A stretch of DNA of 64,000 bases from Camillea tinctor (lineage: Eukaryota; Ascomycota; Sordariomycetes; Xylariales; Xylariaceae). The notes beneath the pieces were generated by a model. It was not told the DNA's origin and searched no databases. It was given only the letters and a program-made list of their open reading frames with translations. Shown here in pieces: positions 12,206-22,703 of this stretch (its first letter is position 1; the number at the start of each line of letters is the position of its first letter). The translations under genes and the position numbers were made by a program. The DNA lies in contig MU394070.1 in NCBI GenBank assembly GCA_022578605.1, positions 434,001 through 498,000 of the forward strand, given 5' to 3'.

Positions 12206-13972
12206 ATGGGTGTCTCAGATGTTGAGAATGAAAGATTGCTCAGGTTAGATCCCGAGAGCATGGGATTACCGCCTGATGACGAGGAGGCCAACTCACCAGG
12301 TTGGAGAAGGCGACTCAGAAGACGAGTACCTGCATGGATTAACTGGAAGGCCGCGTTATTCGCCGCAATCATTCTGATTGCATCACTTGGTCTCCTGACC
12401 AACTCCTTTCGTATGGTCAAAGAAGACACTGTAGGTTGATATCCGTCCACGTTCATCGCCCAATCTACATCTGCACTAGATTTTATACCTATTATTAGTT
12501 AATCCAAGTGCGACAAAATTTGCTGAAAAAAGGAAAACAATCAACAGAAGAAAACCATCCGGCCTGTCGAGCCCCAACCCGTCGAGTCTCAGCCTGTTGA
12601 GCAACAGCCAGTTACAGGGCAGCCACCACAGGAATCTGAGGCACTCATCATGAGCGAATCTTTTCAGCTCTGCAACGGAGCTTTACACCGATATGAGGAC
12701 CAGGTCATGGCTCTTGATTTCAATAGCGACAGGTCTCTCGAACTTTTCGAGGAGCAGCATGATCATGAAGGAGAATACCATGTTCGCGTCGGAGGGCAGG
12801 TCGAAATCCGACGACTAGATAGCGGCGAACCTCGAATGGTGCTAAAGATAGCGACCAACGAGCCGGAAATGCTCCTGTCGATATTTCAAGACGATGCTCA
12901 GCAGGGAATGAAAGTGAGCATCCCGAAGAAATACAACTCCTCCATTAGAGGCCAGGCTCCCTGTGTAGAGATCAAAACAACCGTCTGGGCACCAGAAGAC
13001 GCCAATCTCAAACAGCTTTCCATCGAGGCAATCCATTTAGATATCAACTTTCTAGATGACTTGTCCCTCAATGTAACGGAACACACGGAAATAACCTCGA
13101 TCACGGGGGGTGTCCGTTCGGGGGTGAGTGCACCGGCATCAAATGCCGGCCAAGGTGCTCCACCAGCCGCTTCCGAGTACACTTTTGTCCCGGCAAAAGA
13201 TTCGTATGCATTCAACTCTACCGCTATCGAAGTCCGTACCGTGTCGGGCGATATTTCTGGGAACTGGCCACTCTCTGAATTGCTAGGCCTACACAGCACA
13301 ACCGGCAGCATCGAGATCAATGTCACGCCTAAGGAAAGAATACTGTTCAGTCCCCCGAGGGCAGTATTATCGTTGAGTACTACGTCGGGGCCCATCTCGG
13401 TCGTGGAGCCGGTGCACCTGGGCCAGATGCCTCTACAAGACTACATGGTCGACATCAAATCGGTTTCGGGAAGCATCCATGGTGTAGCTGCTTTTGGCAC
13501 GGCCGTCATGTTGGAGAGTGTTTCCAACGATATCATTTTTGACCTTCTCCCCGTAATGGACCAGGGCAAGTTGAGTCCCTGGACGCCAGCGCAGCTACAA
13601 ACAACTACGAGGAGTGGCGCAACGGTGGTTCGAGTTCTCGACCCGGTCTGGTATGGCAACTCCAGCAACACTGCACCAACAATGCCGCGACTCTTCGACT
13701 GCCTTGATGCTTGGCACGAGGAGACGAGCGGTAACGTGAAGCTGCAGTATCCCAATACGTGGAAAGGGAACGCAGAGGTGAAGTCCACATCCGGTCGGGT
13801 TGGTATAAATGGGAGAGAGGTAGTCCTGGTGTCGCAACAGAACAAGTTCATGGGTGCCGATACCAGAGTCTGCAAGGGGCCTAAGGGGTATGGAGAAAAG
13901 GACGAGCCAGGCTCGAGGATCTATGCCTACGGAACGTCGGGGGATATGTATTTGACTATCGGCGACGAATGA
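12206..13972 (+). CDS. Adhesin-like type II membrane protein
   Basis: Two exons, 12206-12430 and 12548-13972, joined across a 117-bp GT..AG intron in phase 0, give 549 residues. A short acidic N-terminus is followed by a polybasic patch (RRRLRRR, about residues 34-40) and a single hydrophobic segment (about 48-66). This suggests a type II membrane anchor with the long C-terminal part outside or in the secretory lumen. Just after the splice is a small VEPQPVESQPVEQQPV spacer repeat. The rest alternates short beta-like stretches with motifs such as TVSGDISG, TTGSIEI, SVSGSIHG and TSGRVGI. That is the pattern of DUF4097/putative-adhesin beta-strand repeats found in fungal and bacterial proteins. 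No enzyme motif is seen. The family assignment is from repeat pattern; the biological role is unknown. Confidence 0.85.
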
Positions 13973-14902
13973 GCATTGCTACCTGCCTTAGAGAGGCAAA
14001 GATCATGAGATGGTCAAACTAGGGAGCTGTGATAGGAGTTTACGGTATACTGGCTATGTATTTTGGGAAACGAATAGGGGGTAAATGAAGAGGGTAACTA
14101 GATAAGTACCTATGATATATACCCTATGTTCTTTTTTTTATTTTATTTCTTTTTTATTTCCCAACCCTTTTAGGCATATTTGAAAATTCTCGATGGTCTG
14201 AGAAACAACCTATATGGTAATTTTTGAATTTCCTGGTGGTTCAACCCTTTTCTTACTCCCCCTTAAAAGCTATCTATCGTATATTATACTGGTAGATATA
14301 AGAGTTTCCCCTAAATGAAAAAGAAATGCAAAAAAACAATATTAATTTCTTTCAGGATCTATCTGCACTATTCTTTACTTAAATAGAAGCTCAAGGTAAG
14401 TTAAGTATTTACCTATCCTATACCTATTTCTTAATAATACTTTGGATCTTGAGTCTACTAACCTAGACCTACATAAATAAGACATAGGCACAAAGGCAAA
14501 AAGCATGGTGTTCCTGTCTTGTCCCCCCTACCTCCAACCCCTTACCCCTCACTTGCCCCGCATACGTCACTTCTAGCTGTAGTCATGATCCCGCGGCGAT
14601 AAAAAACTAACCTTAGAACCCCTCCTCACATCTTATCAATGAATATTTTCAATTACACGGATACACCGAACTAAACGCTTAACTAACACCCGGATAAATC
14701 AAAAGCAGCCTGACTAATACTTTGAGAGTCCATGCATTTAAGTACCTAGGTAGTACCTAGACTTTACAAACATAACAAGGTAAGACTTGTTTTCTCCTTC
14801 ATAAAACTATATTTCCCCAAAACAATAAACTCGGGATCTTTTAGTAGAGAACAGAGAAGAAAAGGAGGGGGAAAAAAGGGAAATATATAAATATTTTTTA
14901 AA
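13973..14902. other. Spacer between adhesin-like gene and CIA1
   Basis: AT-rich non-coding DNA with T and A runs and TAGGTA words. It should hold the 3' end of the upstream transcript and the CIA1 promoter. A reverse-oriented TTAAGGGGGAG-like word lies near 14267. No other gene seen. Confidence 0.5.
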
Positions 14903-16348
14903 ATGCCTCCTCCCGAAGTCGGCGTCGAGGAAGACCCGAGTACAACAACTACCACAACCACGGCCACCACCCCTACTTCGAAACTCCACGCCCTACCCGT
15001 ATTCAAGCCAGATCTATACGAACGCGCCTGGCAGTCGATACCACACCCGACCCTCCCGCTCCTGGCCACGGCGCATCAAAAGTCCGTCACCGTCTTCTCC
15101 CTCGCGACCCTCACCTCCCACAGCAGCCTGGCCAACGGACACGAACGCTCCGTCCGCTCCACCACCTGGAAACCGAACTTGCCCCCTCACAAGTTGTGTC
15201 TAGTAACCGGTAGCTTCGACTCGACAGCGGGGCTCTGGCGGTGGGATGATACCGGAGCTGGTGGAGATGCGGACTCGGACTCGGACGGACTAGGGTTGGA
15301 AGTCGAGGTTACGGCTTCAGACAAGGCGCGTGACGATGATAAGGACTGGGAGCTGATTGTGGTGCTCGACGGCCACGACTCCGAGATCAAGTCGGTCGCT
15401 TTCTCGCCCTCGGGTCAGTACCTAGCCACGTGCAGCCGCGACAAGTCGGTTTGGATATGGGAGGATGTGGGCGCTGCCGAGGCCGATGACGACTGGGAGA
15501 CGGTCGCGGTGTTGAATGAGCACGAGGGCGACGTGAAGGCTGTCGCCTGGTGCCCCGAGACCACAGCGACAGCCCGCGGCCGCTACGGCACAGACGTCCT
15601 AGCTAGCGCCAGCTATGACAACACGGTGCGCGTGTGGCGCGAGGACGGCGACGGCGAGTGGGTCTGCGTCGCCGTGCTCGAGGGCCATGAAGGGACCGTG
15701 TGGGGTTTGCAGTGGGAGCCTATCTCCCGGGATGGCCGGTTCCCGAGGTTGATGACCTGGAGCGCGGATTGTACCGTGCGGATATGGTCGCTACAAGAAG
15801 AAGACGAGGAAGAGGAAGAACAGGAGGCACCGCGACACGCGTGGGGAGGTATAGGCAGTGGCATCCCGAGCACCATGCGTCGGTCACTGAAAGAAGAGTG
15901 GGAGTGTACGGCCACGCTACCCAAGGTCCACACGAGGGACATCTACTCGGCGGCTTGGAGTGCTTCGACAGGGCGCGTAGCAAGTACCGGGAGCGATGGC
16001 ACGATAATACTATACGAAGAGACAGGAGATGAATCAACAACAGCAGACACGCATGCTGACGATGAAATAGCAGCAGCAGAGCTGGACGGCGATGTACCTA
16101 TGACGAATGGCCACCCGGAGAAGACCAAGAAAAAGAAGGGGCCGCTGAAAAGGACCTGGAAGGTCATATCAAACACGCCGAATGGGCATGGCCCTTACGA
16201 GATCAACCACGTCGTCTGGTGCAAGCGCTATGACACGGGATGCCCGCCTGAGAAGAGGGGCATCGAGGAAATGCTGGTCACAACAGGGGATGATGGTATC
16301 GTACGACCTTGGGAGGTTATGAAGGAGGAGACAGAGCAGAGTTCATAA
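14903..16348 (+). CDS. CIA1: Cytosolic Fe-S assembly protein CIA1 (WD40)
   Basis: Single-exon protein of 481 residues. CIA1/CIAO1 is the WD40 scaffold of the targeting complex that, with MMS19 and CIA2, delivers iron-sulfur clusters to cytosolic and nuclear apo-proteins. WD repeats are visible along the chain, for example GHDSEIKSVAFSPSG followed by RDKSVWIWE, EHEGDVKAVAWCP, GHEGTVWGLQWEP and VHTRDIYSAAW, each with the GH/WD spacing of a seven-blade propeller. Between blades are an acidic insert (EEDEEEEEQE) and a lysine-rich insert (KTKKKKGP), which are common in fungal members. The ATG at 14903 is the first in the frame. The fungal length is normally about 430-500 residues. The next gene, on the other strand, is tail-to-tail with it. 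Confidence is high because the start, blade order and length all fit. Confidence 0.9.
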   Translation: MPPPEVGVEEDPSTTTTTTTATTPTSKLHALPVFKPDLYERAWQSIPHPTLPLLATAHQKSVTVFSLATLTSHSSLANGHERSVRSTTWKPNLPPHKLCLVTGSFDSTAGLWRWDDTGAGGDADSDSDGLGLEVEVTASDKARDDDKDWELIVVLDGHDSEIKSVAFSPSGQYLATCSRDKSVWIWEDVGAAEADDDWETVAVLNEHEGDVKAVAWCPETTATARGRYGTDVLASASYDNTVRVWREDGDGEWVCVAVLEGHEGTVWGLQWEPISRDGRFPRLMTWSADCTVRIWSLQEEDEEEEEQEAPRHAWGGIGSGIPSTMRRSLKEEWECTATLPKVHTRDIYSAAWSASTGRVASTGSDGTIILYEETGDESTTADTHADDEIAAAELDGDVPMTNGHPEKTKKKKGPLKRTWKVISNTPNGHGPYEINHVVWCKRYDTGCPPEKRGIEEMLVTTGDDGIVRPWEVMKEETEQSS

Positions 16349-17255
16349 TTTCCTGGCCTAATACCATTGGAAAGAAGAAATAAAAACAGAGGAGGAAGAT
16401 AATGGCTGTATCTATTAATTTTCATTCTGGAAATTTGCCATGTTCCCATGTGCCTACATAACTTTAGAAAGTAGGAGAGGGAAGATATGCAACCATCTAA
16501 CCTAAGGATTAAGTGGTAGAAGGGAAGCGCCGGAAAGGGAATTGGGAAGGAAAACCATCGGAAGGTATATCATACATTGGCCTATTTTGCATCATTTCAT
16601 TGTATCGCATCACATCACATCACATCACATCAAATCATCGCTCCGTGGAAGGAAAAGGACATGTAAACCGGGATGGTTTAGGTTCAGTCTCGAAGATGAA
16701 TGGATGGAAAGAGAAGGGCACGGTATGAGCTCCGTCGGATTTCGAAAAGGATGGGTGAAAACCCAAATGAACGCATTCCACGATGGTTGGGATAGGAGAG
16801 AGAAGGGGAAGAAATAGAAATAAATAAACGAACAAATGAATTCTAGTCTATTCAGTGTTTTTCTCTAGCTTCTAGCAAAGGAAATATCTAACGAAACTAA
16901 TAGGCTTGATAATAAGCTGTAAGACTTATCCCTCCCCCTCCGCTTCTTCTTCCCCTTCTTCATCCTCCTTCTTTCCCTAAGATGTACGGTGATAATTATG
17001 GTGGTGGTGCATCATAGGTAGATAATAACATGACCAGAGTACCTATTCAAAGTTAAATAAGGGGAAGGGTGGAGAGAGGGAAAACCCGAAAAGGGGGCGG
17101 AATACAAATACCCCAACAGGTTAGGAAAACGACAAGATAACCTCACTTATCCACCTCTTCTTTCTTTCTAACACCCCAGAATTCCTCCTCCTTCTCATAC
17201 TCTCCTGCTTCCTTTCCCTCCCTTCTCTTTACCTATATCCTCTCTCATCCCAACC
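16349..17255. other. Convergent 3' spacer with CATCA repeat
   Basis: Lies between two genes that end towards each other, so it should hold both 3' UTRs. It contains five CATCA units at 16608-16632 and pyrimidine-rich tracts near 16930-16980 and 17155-17280. No gene seen. Confidence 0.5.
16608..16632. repeat. CATCA pentanucleotide tandem repeat
   Basis: Five perfect CATCA units in the spacer downstream of CIA1. Confidence 0.85.
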
Positions 17256-18359
17256 CTATCCCCTCCCCCTCCTCCTCCTCCCCCTCCCACTCTGCCCACT
17301 CCCTTCACTCCCAGATCCCGTCCCGCTGCTTCTAGTCCCGGCTCCCCTTCCTTCTCCTCCCCCCTCCTCGCTCCCCACCCCCAGCCCGCAGCAGCACAAC
17401 CACCACGCCGCCCGCGCCGCTCCTTTCTGCCGCTGCTCCTGTTCCGGCTGTTCCTCTTGCTCGCGGCGCAGGCGGGCGCCCCCGCGCCGCCGCACGAAAG
17501 CGTGCGAAGCCGGGCTCCCGCGGCCCCGGAACGGCGTCGGGACGGGGCTTCGCCCTTGCCCCGGCGGCGAGCGTGCCGGGTACAGCGGCTGGGCGAGGCT
17601 TACTTCCACGGTCGTGGGGCGCGCGTAGACCGGGGCGCTGAGGCGGGGGCGGCTTCTTAGTGGTGGGGGGCATGGGTTGGCGGGACGGTACGCGAGAGGT
17701 AGGTCGGCGAGGCTGAAGGATTGGCGGCGGCGGAGCCGGTGCTGGTGCTGGTGCTGGTGTTTTAGCAGGGGAGCCTGCGGGCTGCTGTCGTTGCTGCTGC
17801 TGGTGCTTGCCCCCGAGTCGCTGTCCTGGTCATCCGCGTGCTCGTTGAACGTTTTCCTCCTGCTGATTCTGGGGGGCGCCCCGTGCATCAGTGACGAGAC
17901 GTCTGAGGTGGAGAAGCTGCCCGTACGCAGCGTGGAGATGCTGCGCTGCTCGAGGATGGGCGCGAGTTCGGTGCCGTGGCCGTATAGGAAGGGCGTCTCG
18001 AGTTTGGAGAGCGGTGACTCTGAGTCTAGGTCGATGGCTGCCCGCACGGGAGGCGGTGGTGTGACGGGTCTTACTTCTGCTGCCGCTACTATTGTCGGGG
18101 TGGTGGTAGTGGCGGTTTGATAGGGCGACCTAGTCACGTCGCTGGTCGACACACGACCTGCGTCGTAGATGGAGCCATGGGAGCTAGGCCGTCCCTTAGA
18201 CGAGTCCTTGTAGTCCCAGAGGGTCAGATCGAGGTTTGATCGGTTCGATAAAGGGGTCCTTTTTAGAATTGCAGTAATAGGAGGACTTCTGCTGGTATGA
18301 CGAGGGGCCGTTGGCAGGGGTTGAGGTGGAGGAAGGGCGGGTTTGCGAGCACTGCCCAT
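17256..18359 (-). CDS. Low-complexity protein of unknown function
   Basis: An open frame of 367 codons from a good ATG at 18359. I do not recognise a family. The N-terminal half is rich in Ser, Pro and Thr and looks like a disordered fungal protein with short segments that may be conserved: DLTLWDYKD (about residues 44-52), LETPFLYGHG and RRKTFNEH. A His-Gln run (HQHQHQHQH) is encoded by a GGTGCT-type repeat near 17738-17760. The C-terminal 120 residues are extremely rich in Gly, Arg and Glu, are encoded by very GC-rich DNA, and contain a WWLCCCG cluster that could be a lipid-modified or metal-binding spot. Another long frame overlaps on the same strand, so an unseen intron could change the C-terminus. 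The N-terminal part is more reliable than the end. Confidence 0.6.
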   Translation of the reverse strand: MGSARKPALPPPQPLPTAPRHTSRSPPITAILKRTPLSNRSNLDLTLWDYKDSSKGRPSSHGSIYDAGRVSTSDVTRSPYQTATTTTPTIVAAAEVRPVTPPPPVRAAIDLDSESPLSKLETPFLYGHGTELAPILEQRSISTLRTGSFSTSDVSSLMHGAPPRISRRKTFNEHADDQDSDSGASTSSSNDSSPQAPLLKHQHQHQHRLRRRQSFSLADLPLAYRPANPCPPPLRSRPRLSAPVYARPTTVEVSLAQPLYPARSPPGQGRSPVPTPFRGRGSPASHAFVRRRGGARLRREQEEQPEQEQRQKGAARAAWWLCCCGLGVGSEEGGGEGRGAGTRSSGTGSGSEGSGQSGRGRRRRGRG

Positions 18360-18885
18360 GGTATCCTATCTACAAATGAATAATCCCTCGTCTATGTTAC
18401 AATAACTTGAGGACGACTTAGAATCAGGAGAACGAAAACTTATGGTAGTTAGAATATTTGGATAGATAATGTAGGCTATGTATGTATGTCAGGTCGGGAT
18501 TTGTTGCTGCTGTGCAAACTACCCAAATTCATCCTTGCAACTTTGAAGCTACGTCCCCCCCCCCCCTTTTTTATGGATGGGTTTTCTTTCCATAGATCCT
18601 TAGGTTATAACTACCTAACCTAGTGAATTACCTAGCTAGTCACCAGTTATCTACCTTAGAAGCAGGTGCCGGCTCTCCTTAAGCCTACATGGATGCTTCT
18701 TCGAGACCTGGAAACTTACATGGAAGGCTATTCTAACCAGGTCCCTAAAGGAAAGAGAGAATCAAAAGGTGTATCGCTAGCAATAGGCCCACTTCGTAGT
18801 ATCGTCATGTATTATCATTATATAAGTTCATTTTATCTATGCTTAAACTCCTAGTGCGGTACCAAACTATTCACGAGTAAATATT
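18360..18885. other. Spacer with poly-C tract
   Basis: Non-coding. It should hold the promoter of the minus-strand gene to its left and the 3' UTR of TFB1 to its right. A run of 12 C followed by a T run lies at 18555-18572. Confidence 0.5.
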
Positions 18886-20910
18886 TCATTTTTCGGTGCT
18901 CGTTCGGATTCCTTCCGCAGCCAGGGCTTTCTGGTAATCGGCTATAGCTTTGTCTAACGAGCGAACTACAGGACTCATGAGTTTCGTCACTGCATCCTGT
19001 CCACCCGGAACCGTCTTCGCATTGAACTTAAGTTTCTTCTTCGTCCTCTCATAGTGCTGAACAATTTCGGCTCTTCTCTTCTTGATCTGTTCCTCTCGTA
19101 CCTTCTCTGCTGACAATGCGACGGCTTCTATCCTTTCCTTTGATCTTTTTAATGCTTCTGCGAGGTATCCAACTTCGGCAGCACGATCAGGATCACCTGA
19201 CAAGAATGCCGACCAGAACTGATGTAGAAACTCCATGGTAGTAGCATGAGTCAAGTTGCAAGTTGCGGCAATGTCTGCAGGCAAACCCATCGGCATTGTC
19301 TCATCCGAGCCGTGGCCGTATAGCTGCGCTCGTCGTTGCAACATGCTGTCGAGTATTTGCTTCTGTGCGTCCTTCCTAGATAATCTAGATCCAACGTGAG
19401 GTTGTCTATCTCCCTCATCTTCGCTCTCACTATCGTCATTAATGCCTAGCGAGGCTTGGATATGGATGCCACCAGCACCATCTCCCTGGAGACTGGCCAG
19501 ATCTCCCTGCACGTCCTTAAGAACTTTTGATGGCTTCTGTTTGGCATAGATAGCCGCTGTTTCGGAGACGGTGCTCGTCTCGCTCGAGAAGAATCTACTT
19601 TGCTCCTTGATGTTAAGCATTATGCGGCTCTCTTCAATGTCACCTCGAAGATCACGCAAGGCAAGCTCTCGGTAAGTGTCGTCATCCAATCCTGTTTCCG
19701 TTGCAGGATCGTTATCGGCAGGTACGGCATTTGCTAATAACTTCCCGCTTATGCTGTTTAAGGTCTGGATAATAGGAACGTCGGTTCGTCCTCGAGGTCG
19801 CATCTCGATATCCTTTCTATTACCACCTTTAAACCCTCCCTGGTTTTCCTCGTTACCTTCCACATCGATTATATGGGGCACGTGTTGTGATAATAGTTTG
19901 CTCGAGAACGCGGTGATATCCTCATACTCATCATAGCTGTCAAATATTTTATCGGGTTTTTCCAGCCCGGTGACACGCTCTCCTCTCAGCTTTTTAGAAA
20001 GCTTGCTAAGGAAGAACCTCTCCCAAAACTCATTTGTCTCGAGGGGAGGTACGTGCTCGTTGTAAATGCGCTTGACTAGGGGATGTTGGTTGAGGATCAT
20101 CTGGATCTGTTCGACACTGAACTTCATCTTAAGCTCGCTAGCCTTGGACGGGTCCGTGTTTTGCTGCAGTACAGGTTTGACTTGAGCCAACACATTGTAG
20201 GGACCTTTCCTCTGGTTAGCTTCAATAGCGTGGGCGCGTAGTAGATTGATCCTTGCGGACCAAAAGTGAGTGTTGAAGGTAGCATCAGACATGGATTCTG
20301 GTTTTGTCTTTCGACCTTCCATGTACATCTGAGCTAGATTGCGGTCGGACTTGAGAAGGGATTGCTGCAGTGCAATGTCATTTTTTAATGCATCGTTGTC
20401 GAAGAGATGCGCTGTTGTTGGTCTCGAGACAGCGGTGCTAGCAAAGGCCATGGCTCCGGAACCACTCCCCCCTGTGGTTGGGGAAGTGGCGGTACCGGCA
20501 GCAGCAGGCCGGGGGACATTGGGATCATTTGTCTTTGCGCCAGCGATGAGCCTGGACAATAAGTCCCTGATCGCATTGGCTTCTGCCCGAGGATCTGAGT
20601 TGGAGTTGAAGTGAAATAGATAAGGAGTGGGCTCGGCTGCTTCAGGGGCCTTCTCGAAAATCTTCAACATGACCTTGGCAGCGGTGTCTGGAGTTTGCTG
20701 GAGATCTTGAAAACAATTAATTCGCTATATATCATGAAATAGCAGGGGTTTTTTCTCATTCTTACTTGTGATATTCGATATCAACAGCGATACAGCGGGT
20801 GGACCACCGGGGGCGGTGTTGGGTGTCCATATCACCGACTTCTGATCGGAGCTGAGAGTGAGAATGCCATCCTTTTTCTTGTAGGCAGCGGCGCCTCTCG
20901 GAACAGCCAT
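18886..20910 (-). CDS. TFB1: TFIIH core subunit TFB1 (p62)
   Basis: Two exons, 20910-20766 and 20705-18886, separated by a 60-bp intron with a GTAAGA donor, give 654 residues. TFB1/p62 is a core subunit of transcription and repair factor TFIIH in the nucleus; its PH-like domain binds activators, TFIIE and repair proteins. The N-terminus (ILTLSSDQKSVIWTPN, SLLISNITNLQQTPD) is the characteristic PH/PTB-type start, and the splice restores the conserved SNITNLQQTP segment exactly. Two BSD domains follow: one near NTHFWSARINLLRAHA and one near NEFWERFFLSKL. The C-terminal third is helical, with a Lys-rich segment (KKRRAEIVQHYERTKKKL). Length fits fungal homologues. The gene is head-to-head with KGD1 across 1.8 kb. 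Confidence 0.93.
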
Positions 20911-22703
20911 GGTGTGTCTACAGATGGATGTATCGTACGCGTCTATCCGATGGGAGTCACGTTGATAATTCTATTTCGGTTGATGCACTTTCCATCCCTT
21001 TCGTATCCGTATCCTGCACCTCTAGCCTAAACCAGTCCTGGTTAATTCAACGGGTGCCTCCTAAATGGAGGTAGATGTAAAGATGCCAGCCTACAAAGTA
21101 ACGACTCTAAGATGATGCGCGATCAAAGGTGAATTCTCAAACAAAGTCTAAAAAAAAATTATAGTGAAAAGGAAAAAGGAAACAAGAAATAAAAAAAAAA
21201 AAAAAGAAAAATAAAAGAAAAGAAATAAAAACTTCTTGTTCTTGGTTTTTCTCTTCCTTTTTGTTTTAGGTTATGAAAAAAAAAACCCCGATGAAGGTGT
21301 TGAGTAGATTGAGGTTTAACGGGGAACAAGGCGAGGGATGAATGTTTAATATTCAATGAATGCATTTATGAAAGCTTTCCCTTTTGGTTTGATTCACAAG
21401 GAGCTTACCTATCTTACTTAGCCACACGACGTTGTTCTGCACCTGAGGCGGGGACAGTGCAGCAGCCACCCTGGACGTTTTAGATCTCAATTGTGGCTCA
21501 AGCAGGGTGACAAGATGGGGGGAGCTTGAGCGCGGTACCTACAGCAGCTACCTAGGTAGGTACAGGCTTGGCCGAGGTGGAATGCCAAACAGGACCCATA
21601 TAACCCATATTGAAACAGGTGGATACGTCTGGACGAACGGACGGACAAGAGGTCATGAAACACTTTGCAACTATTTTAATCTATGGAATAGCTCTTAATA
21701 TTGAGATATTAATACCAAAGCCAAACAAAACCAATGTAGGTTACCTAATTTCTTCTCAAATTATATAAACGGTATTTTTAGGTTATCCGTATATAAGTAG
21801 TCATTTTATTTACATGTGTGTGTAGGTTATGTATGTATGAGTGCGTGTATGACTTCATGAATGCTAAAATAGGTTTGCTAATGCATCAGCAGCAGGGCAA
21901 GTCCTGTCTTGGGTCCTGTCCTGGTGATGAGTTTAGATGGTTTGGTAACCGATAACCCTGGTCCGAATGAGAGACATTTTAACTTGCGGCAAGAATCGGG
22001 CCAATAAACCAATGGCAGACTGGACTCATGCTGTAAGGTAGGTACAGCTACATACAGTTGTACATTCCCAGCTCCAATACGGCAAGTGGGTTTTTTAGCC
22101 TATAATTACATAGTGTTTAGCTAATTGCATAGAAGTGGATCACGAGCAGCACAAGCAAGCTATGTTGGATTGTATAGATGCATACTAGCTGTATGGGCTA
22201 ATACAATTACTCGGAATCACCGGTAACCCCTAGCGTACCTAGACAGGTAACACCCATGATTTTCTACACTTTTTACTTTCTGCTTTGCTGGATCTGGCTC
22301 TGGCACCGGCTGCCGGCAGGGGGGAAGGAGCCTATCGGCTCTGCTACAATTTTTAGTTTCTCCAAACTGTCATTGTCATAGCCAAGGTTTCCTATTCTAT
22401 TATTCTTGCTCTTCTTCTACTCCTACTCCTACTTCTTCTACTTCTTCTTCTTTTCCTTCTCAAGCTTTTCATCTCTCACGACTTACTCCGCCGCTCCTTT
22501 GTCTCCTTTCCGAGATTTGAGCATTTGGCTTACGGAGTCTTTCTTTTTGATTTTGTATTGCCAATGAGATCCTATCTCGTTTTTATTCACTCATCCATAT
22601 CACTCTAATACCCTCCTACTTCCATACCAATCTTCTTAGAAACTGTTGAAGAAATAAAGAAGAAGTTAAAAAAAAGAAAAAGAAAAAGCATTAGCCTGGC
22701 GCC
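20911..22703. other. Divergent promoter region of TFB1 and KGD1
   Basis: No gene seen. The spacer carries A/T runs near 21150-21290, TAGGTA words, and a long CT-rich tract (about 22400-22470) typical of strong fungal promoters on the KGD1 side. Confidence 0.55.
22561..22565 (+). promoter_or_regulatory. CCAAT box upstream of KGD1
   Basis: A CCAAT pentamer lies 139 bp before the KGD1 ATG, next to the CT-rich tract. In yeasts and Aspergillus the HAP/CBC complex binds CCAAT and regulates respiratory genes including KGD1. That it works here is inferred from position only. Confidence 0.3.

Noticed and set aside
17332..17673. 113-codon frame overlapping the unknown gene
   Set aside because: Low-complexity alternative frame; kept only as a caution about the C-terminus.
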